Assembly: GCF_024868665.1 (NCBI RefSeq)
Contig: NC_079899.1
Coordinates: 2,042 to 66,041 of the forward strand
Origin: Triplophysa rosa
Taxonomy: Eukaryota; Chordata; Actinopteri; Cypriniformes; Nemacheilidae
Direction of reading: 5' to 3'
Length of the DNA stretch: 64,000 nucleotides
The notes beneath the pieces were generated by a model. The model had not been told where the DNA came from and did no database searches. It was given only the letters and a program-made list of their open reading frames with translations. Positions 52,201-60,298 of this stretch are shown here, one piece after another. Every line of letters begins with the position of its first letter. Position 1 is the first letter of the stretch. A program made the position numbers and the translations under genes.

Positions 52201-52338
52201 GATGCTGTTCGTAAGAGAGTTCTTGAGAAAAGACCCGAGGACTTTAAAAAAGACGGTAAAATATATCGACTCCGGACACAAGAAGATAGTGAAGACGACA
52301 ACAACACCTGGAATGGCAACTCTACACAACAGATGTAG
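28915..52338 (+). CDS. ubxn4: UBX domain-containing protein 4 (erasin), complete
   Basis: ER-membrane UBX protein that recruits the p97/VCP ATPase for ER-associated degradation. Exons: 28915-28996, 29388-29490, 29564-29592, 45476-45594, 46512-46599, 46661-46790, 46906-46960, 47627-47791, 47930-48057, 49453-49555, 49955-50086, 50442-50644, 52200-52338. Phases are continuous and no stop interrupts; about 491 residues against 508 in human. Visible parts: an N-terminal thioredoxin-like domain (about 1-111; [25 protein letters not shown]), a charged coiled coil (about 180-295; [20 protein letters not shown]), a UBX domain (about 302-380; [16 protein letters not shown] and the p97-contacting TMFPRREF), a hydrophobic membrane hairpin (about 396-419; [15 protein letters not shown]), and the conserved C-terminus [11 protein letters not shown]. 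Exon 5, which encodes the linker, is the least conserved. Intron 3 is 15.9 kb and full of mobile elements. Confidence 0.95.
30012..30176. repeat. Three-copy 69-bp tandem repeat joining (CA)n and a transposon tip
   Basis: The tip agggatgggtaccgagaacc begins at 30012, 30081 and 30150, exactly 69 bp apart, each time preceded by (CA)n. Only the third copy continues into the body of the hAT-like element. Confidence 0.9.
30150..31188. mobile_element. hAT-like non-autonomous element in a (CA)n tract
   Basis: The left terminus is agggatgggtaccgagaacc. The right terminus, reversed, is agggatgggtatcgttaaga. Subterminal words (cggtact, gataccg, tatcgata) recur inverted on both sides. The interior is AT-rich without a transposase. 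The target duplication cannot be scored because both flanks are (CA)n. Confidence 0.72.
31346..31893 (+). repeat. DNA-transposon remnant with a THAP-like finger fragment
   Basis: Starting near 31335, gggacatttcatgaaaatct is a familiar fish MITE end. In one frame near 31650-31780 the peptide has [15 protein letters not shown], a stop, and then NGFILFSME, ending at gtaagt. This looks like the first exon of a THAP-zinc-finger transposase (Kolobok or P type). The right terminus was not found. The class is inference only. Confidence 0.35.
31902..32701. mobile_element. 800-bp hAT-like MITE with perfect 8-bp target duplication
   Basis: The ends cagaggtgtaaagaatacct and, reversed, cagtggtgtaaagtattgga match the element at 15576-17360 in the opposite orientation. 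The flanking repeats ttgtaaac at 31894-31901 and 32702-32709 are identical. It is a shorter derivative of the same family. Confidence 0.9.
32710..33383. other. Intronic stretch of ubxn4, nothing recognised
   Basis: GC-richer than its neighbours, with some short internal repeats (agaaaacgcgatg, tagaaagcagtgtgtatgg). No gene, splice-supported exon or known element was identified. Confidence 0.45.
34288..37251 (-). CDS. LINE ORF2: endonuclease and reverse transcriptase, intact (987 aa)
   Basis: Non-LTR retrotransposon enzyme that nicks genomic DNA and copies the element's RNA at the nick. The APE-type endonuclease occupies about residues 38-260 ([38 protein letters not shown]). The reverse transcriptase occupies about 500-790 ([45 protein letters not shown], and the catalytic [12 protein letters not shown]). 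The C-terminus ends ..[21 protein letters not shown], typical of L2/CR1-group proteins. No stop or frameshift interrupts the frame, so the enzyme could still be active. The start at 37251 is the first ATG of the frame. ORF1 ends 133 nt upstream. Confidence 0.93.
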   Translation of the reverse strand: MSVPRISKHKIMRKPLESNLINVKQTKHEQNTDNQLLRLGLLNIRSLSNKALFVNDMITDHKIDMLCLTETWLKPDDYIALNESVPQDYYYKHEPRLKGRGGGVAALYNNSLSISQKSNSKYNSFEVMVLHVSTPNTKDKTLFKLILAIVYRPPGHHTDFIKEFGGFLSELVLAADRLLVVGDFNIHVDNVTDALGMAFKDTLNSMGISQHVSGPTHLRNHTLDLILSYGINVDDVKILQQSEDISDHYLVLCLLHWPTAANKTHCYKYGRTITSTTKDAFLDNLPELSQIMRNNVEDLDITTENFNSTFSVTLDKVAPLRLKKIKNGSPTPWYNEHTQALKKAARKMERNFKKTKLEVFRTAWKDSIRKYRKALITSRSAYFSSLIEENQHNPRFLFNTVAKLTKNKSSVTSDPVYQHSSDEFMNYFTYKIQDIREKIITMQSEVKPAEQTNYSALKEKMQLFYTVDQDELSKIIRSSKSTTCILDPIPTNLLKEMLPEIIDPLLGIINSSLTLGHVPKAYKVAVIRPLVKKPQLDPRELRNYRPISNLPFISKVLEKVVSTQLCSFLQRNDINEEFQSGFRACHSTETALIRVTNDLLLASDRGCISLLVLLDLSAAFDTIDHSTLLHRLENYVGIKGIALKWFKSYLSDRFQFVAINNEVSRKSQVQYGVPQGSVLGPLLFALYMLPLGDIIKRHGVSFHCYADDTQLYISSKPHETQQFHRIMECIVDIKNWMSNNFLLLNSDKTEVLLIGPKTAISNNQEYCLTIDGCSIKPSSSAKNLGVLFDSNLSFESHVANTCKIAFFHFKNISKLRHMLSISDAEKLIHAFMTSRLDYCNALLGGCPAGLLQKLQLVQNAAARVLTRTKKYEHISPVLSTLHWLPIKHRVNFKILLITYKALHGLAPQYLNELLLYYSPSRALRSQASCQLVIPRISKSSAGGRSFSYLAPKLWNSLPCTVREADTLCQFKSRLKTHLFNLAYTTLP
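37384..38252 (-). pseudogene. LINE ORF1: zinc-finger/coiled-coil plus SGNH esterase, one frameshift
   Basis: The first part (38252-37870) has a Cys-rich N-terminus (CTSCHMF ... CDKCREI), compatible with a PHD-like or other Cys-pair finger, then a short leucine-rich coiled coil. The second part, in another frame, is an SGNH hydrolase: [10 protein letters not shown] (nucleophile Ser), [12 protein letters not shown] (GxND block) and DGLHPSW (Asp-His block). All three catalytic blocks are present. The two frames overlap between about 37960 and 37870, around a C6 run at 37911-37916, so a single indel there would join them. Esterase ORF1s of this plan are established for CR1-like LINEs. Confidence 0.8.
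38431..38879. other. Sequence between LINE 5' end and dispersed repeat
   Basis: It contains a short internal repetition of ggggctgtgtccac / gaggcgcatttac words (38772-38845). No gene was recognised. Part of it may belong to the LINE 5' UTR. Confidence 0.4.
38880..39145 (+). repeat. Interspersed repeat, second copy (see 540-775)
   Basis: It runs from gcagaggtgtattaaggacc to cctactgtagttaag and matches 540-775 in the same orientation, including cacacgcaagaatccactca. Confidence 0.6.
39146..39698. other. Intronic stretch of ubxn4, nothing recognised
   Basis: AT-rich sequence with a short (CA)n at 39260. No open frame of note and no terminal repeats were seen. Confidence 0.45.
39699..40146 (+). 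mobile_element. Tc1-like transposon, 5' fragment
   Basis: It begins acaggtgctggtcatataat, a familiar fish/vertebrate Tc1-type end. It stops abruptly where the inverted-repeat arm starts, and no 3' half is present. The tract cagcaatgcggcgtggcatg near 40025 belongs to the same element. Confidence 0.55.
40147..41746 (+). repeat. Left arm of a long inverted repeat
   Basis: About 1.6 kb that reappears in reverse complement at 43229-44882. The shared content includes an (ATTT)n border, ctaatgagtgggggcgtgtt, a 106-codon open frame (40516-40836) with one residue difference in the other arm, a tRNA-like SINE head near 40924-40985, and a 61-codon frame (41514-41699, minus) that is identical in the other arm. 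No transposase was seen. The open frames may be coincidental. Confidence 0.88.
41660..41812. mobile_element. Short palindromic element at the inner end of the left arm
   Basis: tacggtggcgtattgctgcc at 41662 pairs with the reverse of ggcagcaatacaccaccgta ending near 41810. The centre is a palindrome of cgttttaacgacata / tatgtcgtttaaacg words. Confidence 0.65.
41813..43228. other. Spacer between the inverted arms
   Basis: It contains a MITE at about 41931-42155 (tacactaaaaaaatccgtaa on the left; the reversed right end is ctacactgtaaaaaagaaat). The remaining spacer is AT-rich and shows no recognisable gene. A 94-codon open frame at 41977 overlaps the MITE and is not credible. Confidence 0.5.
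43229..44882 (-). repeat. Right arm of the long inverted repeat
   Basis: Reverse complement of 40147-41746. It differs by substitutions, small indels, and about 50 bp present only here (ctcgattgccttctctatgc onward, 44665-44720). The outer (AAATA)n border continues to about 45060, farther than in the left arm, which is cut off by the Tc1 fragment. Confidence 0.88.
44000..44065 (-). repeat. tRNA-like SINE head (also at 40924-40985 in the other arm)
   Basis: Read on the minus strand, agtggcttagagcgtctgtt resembles a pol III A box and gtgggttcgggac a B box, about 30 nt apart. This suggests a tRNA-derived SINE head rather than a functional tRNA, since no cloverleaf closes. Confidence 0.35.
44812..45060. 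repeat. AT-rich (AAATA)n-type low-complexity tract
   Basis: Repeated aaataaataaatgta words at the outer border of the right arm. Confidence 0.85.
45228..45292 (-). repeat. LINE 3'-UTR fragment
   Basis: ttaaaattctaaagcagccc followed by ccccggccaggca and caaaacagtatgcaa matches 33749-33800 of the long LINE. Confidence 0.7.
45652..46232. mobile_element. MITE with TTAA flanks in ubxn4 intron 4
   Basis: The left end agccatagttcagcccggaa and the reversed right end agccatagttcggcccagaa are near-identical for about 45 bp. Both sides are flanked by TTAA (45648-45651, 46233-46236), which fits a TTAA-targeting family. Confidence 0.82.
46988..47419. mobile_element. hAT-like MITE in ubxn4 intron 7
   Basis: The left end taggatgggcgatatgatat and the reversed right end aggggtgggcgatacggcct form imperfect terminal repeats. 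The interior is non-coding. Confidence 0.6.
48295..49303. mobile_element. hAT-like element in ubxn4 intron 9, hosting a LINE tail
   Basis: The ends are tagggctgtgtattggcaag and, reversed, tagggctgtgcaaaaatatc. The flanks gtgaatat and atgaatac agree at 6 of 8 positions. A LINE tail is nested at 48349-48594. A hAT/Charlie-type fragment (cttctcaaactgtgggtcgc) lies near 48803. Confidence 0.75.
48349..48594 (+). repeat. LINE 3' tail nested in the hAT-like element
   Basis: It ends aagtgctatataaataaaat followed by tgaat repeats, the same tail type as the L2/CR1-like LINE here. The short direct repeat atagatgg on both sides (48340-48347 and about 48593-48600) looks like a target-site duplication. 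Confidence 0.72.
50733..52025. mobile_element. hAT-like element in ubxn4 intron 12, with a nested MITE
   Basis: The left end ggatgcaacgatccgatact and the reversed right end ggatgcactgataccacttt are related, and both sides carry repeated atcggtatcgg/ccgatac words. A second element with cagaggtggatagtactt at its reversed right end occupies about 51488-51886. Confidence 0.72.
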
Positions 52339-52905
52339 TGCAATAACCACATGTCTCTCTCTCTCTCTGATGAAGCGTGATGGTTGAGAGTGGGTCAGTC
52401 TTAATGGTGGGTTTGAGTAATTTAGGGCTGTGATTTCATTTTTGCCCCTTTAATCTGCTTCTTCATCACATCCCCCCGCATGGGTTAATGTAATCAGGAT
52501 AGTGTCATTTCTCTCTCCGCTGTGTGTGCACTACTTCAATGAATGCTGACTCTCATTGGCCTGAAAACTGCTGCTGATGAAAAATGCTTCAAGGACCTTT
52601 GCTGTTTATTTCATATTAAATGCCGCAGGTTTGTTTCTGCGGTTTTGACTCCACAACATCATAAAATGCCTTGGCAATATAATGTCTTTACCAGTCATGC
52701 ACAGAGGAGACTTTATCATAACCATCGAGACTTTAACAATAGATGTTTTTCAAGGTTAACCCTGAACTGAAATTATTTTTCTCTTTGAATTATTTGTGTT
52801 GGTTTTGTTAACCCAGAACTGTCTTCATATTTTCATGGACATGTAACTGAAATGAACTGTAATAAGACTCATCTTTATGACTTCTAATAAATATTTGGTG
52901 AAACA
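52339..52905 (+). other. ubxn4: ubxn4 3' UTR
   Basis: It follows the TAG stop at 52336-52338. An AATAAA polyadenylation signal lies at 52886-52891. No other feature was found in it. Confidence 0.7.
52886..52891 (+). terminator. ubxn4: ubxn4 poly(A) signal
   Basis: AATAAA, about 550 nt after the stop codon, within gacttctaataaatatttgg. Confidence 0.7.
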
Positions 52906-52939
52906 GTCAGACTGCGGTTATGCTTTTAATATGTAAACA

Positions 52940-52945
52940 TTTATT
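52940..52945 (-). terminator. Candidate poly(A) signal of the PARP14-like gene
   Basis: AATAAA on the minus strand, about 300 nt beyond the PARP14-like stop at 53249 and only about 50 bp from the ubxn4 signal. Confidence 0.45.
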
Positions 52946-55900
52946 TCAGTCACTAAATCAAAGTTTTAATGATTAAAAACATCAAAAACTTGGCTTTAAA
53001 ACAAGAGTTAAAAATGCATTTGTAAATTTGTCAATAGAAAAGTTGAAGATATGATGTAATCCCCTCACAATGAAAAAGTATGTGCCTTTTTTTTGCAGGT
53101 GGTGTCAACAAGACCGCAGGTTTTAGATTGAATGAGAATGCTTAAAAATGTCTGCTCTGAAGATTTCTTTGCTTTGTATAAACCTGCTGGTGTGAAAGTA
53201 TGTTTGGTCTACAGTACACTGCATATTTCCATCAGGTTTTGTGTCAGTTTATATGTTTTTAAAGATGATGAGGTATTCAGGATAAGCTCCTGCGTCACAG
53301 AACACCACAAAGATGAAGGGGGTCTGTAAGCAGTCTACTGCGCAGTCGTGCAGACCGGCCTGAGGGTCCTGAGCGTTGGTGGGATTCGGCTCCTTCATGC
53401 CCTTTCTGCTTTTACACAACGAACCAGTCACAACTTTTGCTCTGTAGACGTACTTGAGACCTTTGTCATCGAGGTTTGAATAGAGGTCCTGACAGGAGTA
53501 CCACTCTTCTTTAGCAAAGTGTGTTCCATCACCATGTACGACAGCTTTGAAGAGATCAGTGTTACATTTTAGTATAGCAAAGGTTTGAGACTGATATGGT
53601 TATGAATAGAATCTGTGACGTACCGTTTCTCCCACAGAAGCTTCTGTCCGTTCTTGTTGATTTTTTGACAATTGTCTTTAGTTGTTCCATGATAGAGGAA
53701 ACGCTCATTCATTTGTTTGGGATATTTCTTATCCACCGCCTGCTTCAACACGCAGTATCTGTGCCATTGAGATTGACTCTGTATTCTGTCGATCTGTAAA
53801 AAAATCATTTATGACGTCAAAATGCATTGACACCCCCCCCCTTCATCTGGAGACATCTTTTCATGTCCTGCCTGGTTTTACCTGTATGACCTGAACCTGG
53901 GACACATCCGAATGTATACTGGACTTGAGAAAGTCTTTTTCTATCTTCTGCCGATTCTGATTTTAATGTGATTATTTCTAAGTCCTGTCCATTCATCTTG
54001 GTCCATGTTGGGGGAGTATGAATTATTGCTGAGAAAAATGAAAGAAGGGAAATCACTTTACAAACACTTTCTACCAATATCACATTAATCATAAACGCAG
54101 ATCGCAAGCTTTACTCAAGTCTTCATGCCAGGGATTAGAAATGATTCAGAAAAACAGCACAAATTCCATTTCAGTTGAAATGCTGGTTATGATGCACACT
54201 GAACTTTCGGAACATGAGAAGTTCACCTGTGCTGTGGTAAGATTATTTTCTTTATATTTATTATATATTCAAGTGCATTAGTGTGTGTAATGATGTGGCT
54301 CATATCAGTTGGAAGTTAAATCTGAGCACCTGAATTAACGGCATTATCAACAGTATTCTGATGTGATGATGATTCTGTTTTTGTGTGAATCTAGATACAA
54401 ATCTTTGTTTTTTTTGTGTGATCAATGCAAACATTTACCCGTATCACAATCGCCGAGCAGAGTCCTCTTGATCCTACAAGACTCCTTTTTGCCGTCGTTC
54501 ATCAGCATCATCTCTTTGAAGTCAACGGTGTATGTCTGACCGTTCTCCTGATATTGAAACGTCTTGTTTTTCTTGTGATAGGACAGCTCTACTTCGTAGC
54601 TGATGCTGGGGTCCAACGGCTGCCAGGTTTCTCCTCGAACCACCTCCCAACACAACGTCTGCCTCAACCTCTTCACCTCACCATCTCGAATCTCTCGGTC
54701 TCGCGCTTCTTGGATAAGGTTGTTGATCTTGAGCATGGCATCGAAGACGTCGTCTTTTTTCCCTGATACGGTCCACCTGTCCGGGCCAGCCACTAGAACG
54801 CTGACCTCATTGCTTTGACTGAGGTTCACTATGGTCTTCTGGTCACTTACGGGAAGTTTGGCGAGGTGACTCGACTACACATCTTTACTGATGCACTCTT
54901 CGGAGACGAGGTCGTCCAGATATATTTTCACCTTGGCAGCGTTGGCGGAAGACATCCCATAAATCTCGACAGCCATAACGGGGAATGACACGGAGGCCGT
55001 TTGCTTGGCCAGACAGAATGGCGGCCGCTGCGGGGCTTTGCTGGACGCAGGGGTCCGTGGTGGCACTTTGGTCTTACATGCTGTTCAAAATGCACAAATT
55101 CCAGGAGGCACATGAATAAAAACGCAGAAAGTCGCTGATGCTAAACACGTGAGTTTCATACCTACCGGAGCTACTGATCTTCTTCAGCTTCTTTATAGCG
55201 TCCTGAAAGTCTGGCAACATTTTACTTTGGAAGATTACAATGTGGACACATTTCAGATGTTGTGGCGATTCTTTCACAAAGTCTGCCAGAGCCTCAGTCA
55301 TGGCATGTGCTACCTGTGTGGCTGCCAGGTTTCCTGCTCCTGAAAGACATTGAAAGGTGAATTTCGGCATCGTTCAGTACAGCCCTGTTCAGATTTCTAA
55401 ATGAACGCTTCTTACCGGTTCCAAGAGCCGGGAATGAAATGGACTGAATGTGGTTTTCTTCACACGTCTTCAGAACGTTGAACATGGAAGTCGTGATGCC
55501 TTTCACATTGGTCTGGCCGACCATATGAATGATATTTCTAATGTCTGTGAGGTTTCCGGCTTTGGTCAGCACCACACCGTCATTGGGCTGAGGTGCTACA
55601 TTCAGAAGAGAATGAAGAAATAAGCCGCAGCAATATTAGCAGTGTGTGCATATATGATAAGGGAGAGATGTCATACCTTTTGTTTTGCACTCATTCACAA
55701 CCGTTCGTCCTGCAGCTTTAAGAATCGCTCCTGATACCCCTGCACACACACAACACCGATCAACACTTTGTACATATGAAACCTTACAATTTTACAGAGG
55801 GAAGTGCTTACATTATGAGAGAAAACTCACCCGTGTTCAGGTCAAGACTGGTCGTCGTGCTGTTAACAATCGCATCCACAGTCTCTTTGGTAATGTCACC

Positions 55901-57349
55901 ACATGTAACCTTCACTTTCACTGGGCCGATTATAGCCTCAACAGGGTTTGCTGTAAATGACAACAACATGTAAACATTTCAGGCAAATATGAAATCTGTT
56001 TTTATTGATGATTTCTTTAGGATGTTATTTCAGCACTTGTATCAGGTTCAGAGTCAGATGACGTGCTGTCTTCATCCACGCTGTAGTCTGAATCCTCACG
56101 CTCCGACTGATCTTCATCATCTTCCTCCTCACTGTTCTGCTCGGGTGTTCACATCATTAGTGTAGGTAAGTGATGTTATTCATCTGATGATGCTTGAAAC
56201 ATTTCATCCTAACCCAACAAGAACAACATCGGTAATCCTTGTGACGTGTGTACCTGTGTGTTTGCAGTCCATGCTTTGAGACCTTTCTGAAACTCCTGCA
56301 GGACATCGTCCCGGTCTATTACTAAATAGATGAGCTTGATTACTGTTGAGCTGTTTTGAGCTAAATGATCTTCAAATCCTTTCAGCATGGCATGAATGGC
56401 ATCGACACTCTTAACACCGCCACCGCCTTGGAAAAAAGATGAAAGAAGAAGTGAGATGTCTGCAGAGAACATAAAACGATCGTGGGTATATGCGCTCTGT
56501 GTCTGTACCAGTGCCGACAGGAGGAAAAGAAATTGTGGTGATCTGTTTCTCCTCACAGCGCTCCAGGACTCTCTTCATGCGTGATCTCGTCTCTGATGCC
56601 GAGTGCGGTCCGGTCACGTGAATGATGACATCACACTGCAGGTTCCCTCCGCTGGTCACTGCAGGGATGTCGTTTTGGAGTGGACCTACCGAGGAGAACA
56701 AAGCGCACAGTAAACCTGTCTGTCTGCCTCTCTCTTTCTCAAATGTTGATGAACGTTTCTGGTTTTACTCTGAATTTGATATTCAACGTCCTCACCGTGT
56801 TTTTGACACTCTTGTTGCACAGAGGCTCCAGCGGCTTTAAATATGGCACCTGAAACTCCTACAAGATATTCATTTATGTTTTAGTGTTGCATATAAACAA
56901 ATATCAAAGTGGCCATAAAACACACTAATGGTGGTCTTGTGTTGTGTTCAGTTATCTGCTTGTATAGTTTCGATCGTGTGATAAATAAAACAAAATAAAA
57001 CACACCTCCCTTCAAGGTCATCTCCCTGTTGGTGCTGTTGACAATCCCTCGGACTGTTTCATTAGTAATGTCCTTCTTTAACTCAATTCTGACACTTCTG
57101 ATTTTTACTGTAGAGGGAAAAGATTTAAAACGCTGTCTTTGAGCTACATGAAATATGACCATAGTCAGATGCATTTAATTTGCAGCAGGTATATTGTATA
57201 TAAGGTCTGTGGACAAGCATTAAAAGGTCAAACCTTGATTTTCTGGCATTCTGCCATATGGGCACGTCTGCTGGAGGCCTGAGAGCAAATATGAAATGCA
57301 GGGAACAAACTCAAAATATTGACCGATAATTATTATTCATGAACGTGAC

Positions 57350-57996
57350 CATAGGCGCCGATCCTGTGGGTGCTCCGGGGCTCGAGCACCCACGGAAATT
57401 GCCGAGCACCCACGGAAAAACGGCATATGTTTCTCAATCAATTTTAACCAATCAAAATGCTTTTAAAAATAGGGTGTCTCTCTGATTGGTTGATCTTACG
57501 AGTCGTAATTCAGATAGAGTGGTTGGCCTTGCAAACAGCAGTGGGCATTGTTAATCGTTGGGATAATGTCAATTTGTCTTTAAATTTCGAGTACAAATGG
57601 ACAGGTTCGTGATTAAAAGGAAAACTTTAATTGACCCTATCTCTTCAGTAAGTAGCAGTGTTGCTAATACTTCAAGTGAACAGCTGTTGTCGTCGACGAC
57701 ATCATCAAGTAATGACAGCAGCAGAAGTAAAGGCGGGAGGCAGAAGCAGTCTCGAACATATCAAGAAAACTGGAAAAAAACATTTCCCTGGATAGCATAC
57801 AATGCTATCAAAAACAAGGTATTTTGCGAACTCTGCGGTAAAGCAAAAGACATGCGTGCCCCACTCCCATCTACCACACACGAGCAAGAATCATATGCGG
57901 CATTTGTAAAAGATGGCTTGGTTGGGGCCTGTGGGGGTGGGGTTTGGTTTTGGCGACGTGAGCACCCACTGGCGAAAAAAGAAATCGGCGCCTATG
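57350..57996 (+). mobile_element. 647-bp hAT-type element with TTF-like zinc-finger fragment, in a PARP14-like intron
   Basis: The ends are cataggcgccgatcctgtgg and, reversed, cataggcgccgatttctttt, with inner gagcacccac words inverted. The flanking 8-mers aacgtgac (57342-57349) and aacgagac (57997-58004) differ at one base. The frame at 57597-57990 encodes a Ser-rich start and a TTF/BED-like finger segment (ENWKKTFPWIAY ... VFCELCGKA), the N-terminal part of a hAT/ZMYM-type transposase. The catalytic part is absent, so it is an internally deleted copy. Confidence 0.85.
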
Positions 57997-58591
57997 AACG
58001 AGACAGTAAGACATTGAGTATTTACCTTGCTCCATTCACTGAAATATTTCGGATAAGTATCCAGAATCTTCTGTTCAAATGTCACTATAGTAATTTCTTT
58101 GAGACAGCTTGAGTTCAGCTCAGTTAAGTGTTTCTTAAGTGCTGTGAGAATAGCTTCAATAGATTTTTTTGGTCCAATTGCACCTTTTCCTGTGAAACAC
58201 ATGCCGATGTTACAGCTCAGGACCTGACCACACCACACAGGGAAACAGTCACCGCCTTCTTTTACCTGTTCCAATCGCAGGAATTGCCAGTGTACTGGCC
58301 ATCTTGTCCTCACAAAGGCTCAAAACCTTTCCAAGAGACGATGTGATGTCAGCCGAACCCTCGGGACCCACCATCTGGGAAATGTGCCTACATTTAAGAT
58401 CCCCACCACTGGTCATTACTACACCACCTGCTTTCAGAGGAGCTGGACAAGTAAAACAACAAATAAACAGCTGCACTAGAATTATAAGACAAACTGTTGT
58501 CTATTGTAACAAAAACAAGCATTTCCATCCCATGTGTTCAAGAACCATTGTGATTATCTGTTTTTTTTTATTGTTCGTTATTTCACAGGAC

Positions 58592-59648
58592 CAGTGTTGG
58601 GCAGTAACGCGTTACTGTAGTTTGATTTTTTTTGGTAACGGAGTAATTTAATGCGTTATAATTCCTAAAATAGTCATTAGATTATAGTAGCGAAATAGCT
58701 TTTTCAAAGTCTGGATGCCTGCCTGTCGCACCCGCAACATCATCAAACTGAAACGCGCCTGCGCAGAAAGTACTACCAAAGCCACTCCATGGAAAGCCTG
58801 CCACCTTAAGCTAAAATCTCGTAACGGCCGATGCTATCGCCGCACAAGGAGACTAGACACCGGATATGATTGGCTGAGGTGCCTCTCGTGATCCATGTTA
58901 GCCTTTATGCTCTAATTGTAAGTATTCCAGACCCATACATCTCCCTCTCACAAGACAATATTTGGTACTACCAGCGAAAACAAACTCAGCATGGAGAGAG
59001 AAACGTATGTGTTCTGTAGCTGGAAATACAATCATTATTCTGAGTTTATTTCTGTCAAAGGCAAGAACATTGTTGTGCGTTGTCGGTCATGTGGAGGTAA
59101 GCAAAACCCTCTCTCCCACGAAAAACAACCTGAAAGGGTAGTACAGCATGGTTACACTTCTGGAGAAAGTGACGTCACCGGGCACGGAGAGCAATGAATC
59201 AACTTCTACTGTCCAGTGCCAGGCTGCTATTAGCAACATGTTGTGTTTTGTCAAACTAGTTTTTGCTGCTCTAACGCTGTTATATTTGTTAAATGATGAA
59301 GAAATCATCATAGAAATATGCAGAAGCACTAGTTAAGATATACAAGTTATAAGAAACTAAGGAGAGACTTTTTACATTATGGAGTATGCAGGTTTAGAAA
59401 TACTAGTTAACATATGAAAAAAATGTTTTAAGTTAAAATGTCACAGAGTTTAATTATTATTATTTATGACAGGCTTTAGTATGGAATAAGCAGAAAGAAT
59501 GTATTAAAATAGTAGAGTATGCACTTCCAGTAAAGTTTAGTCTTGAGAAGGCTAAAGAGGTTATTTTGTGTTTTTGAGGGGTGCGGGGTAGTAATGTAAC
59601 GAGTAGTAACAGACCAGTAACTTTTCCAGAGTAACTTGCCCAACACTG
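58592..59648 (+). mobile_element. 1,057-bp hAT-like element with perfect 8-bp target duplication
   Basis: The ends cagtgttgggcagtaacgcg and, reversed, cagtgttgggcaagttactc are classic fish hAT-type. It is flanked by identical cacaggac at 58584-58591 and 59649-59656. An open frame at 58991-59197 (CSWKYNHYSEF, VVRCRSCGG) looks like a transposase N-terminal finger fragment. No catalytic domain is present. It lies between two exons of macrodomain 2 of the PARP14-like gene. Confidence 0.88.
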
Positions 59649-60298
59649 CACAGGACTACAATCTACACATGTACTCGATACCCGTTTCTGTCATATGTAA
59701 GTGCTAACAACAATCGACCTCAAGTGAATCAGATGTGCGTTTGAATTATGCATTAAATGTGTGAAATGAAATCCAACTGCTGGTACCTTGTTTTGCGCAT
59801 TCAGCAACAACTGATTTCCCAGCCGCTTTCAAGATGGCACCAGAAACACCTGCAGACACATGACCAGAGTGAGCGATGTAACGTCAACCTAAAATATTTC
59901 TGTACCGAGAAACACATACCAGTGTTGAGATTTAAATGTATGCTGTTGGAATTCACTATGACGTCTGCTGTCTCTTTGGTGATGTCACTCTTTTTCAGGT
60001 ATATCGGCACACCGTTGATAAGCGCTGTTTGAATTTCCACGCGTGTGAAAACAACAGTGAGTATTGTCACATGGACTCTAGGGAAAACCATGTATTTTGT
60101 GACATGACAAAAGCTAAACTCATCTATATGTACCTCTTGTTCCCTGTTGCTGCCTCTGGGATTGGACGTTTGAAGAGTCAGGAAAGCCCTGAGGGAGAAA
60201 CAGGACAAGCAATGGAAACAAAGATATTGATGGTTTATTGATGTAAGCTTTTCATTGGCAGATATTAGATGGCATCTGCGAAACAGGAGAATTCATAC

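Noticed and set aside
57597..58112. 171-codon plus-strand frame as a host gene or extra PARP14-like exon
   Set aside because: It lies within terminal inverted repeats and a target duplication and encodes a transposase-type finger. The last third runs into the antisense of a PARP14-like exon.
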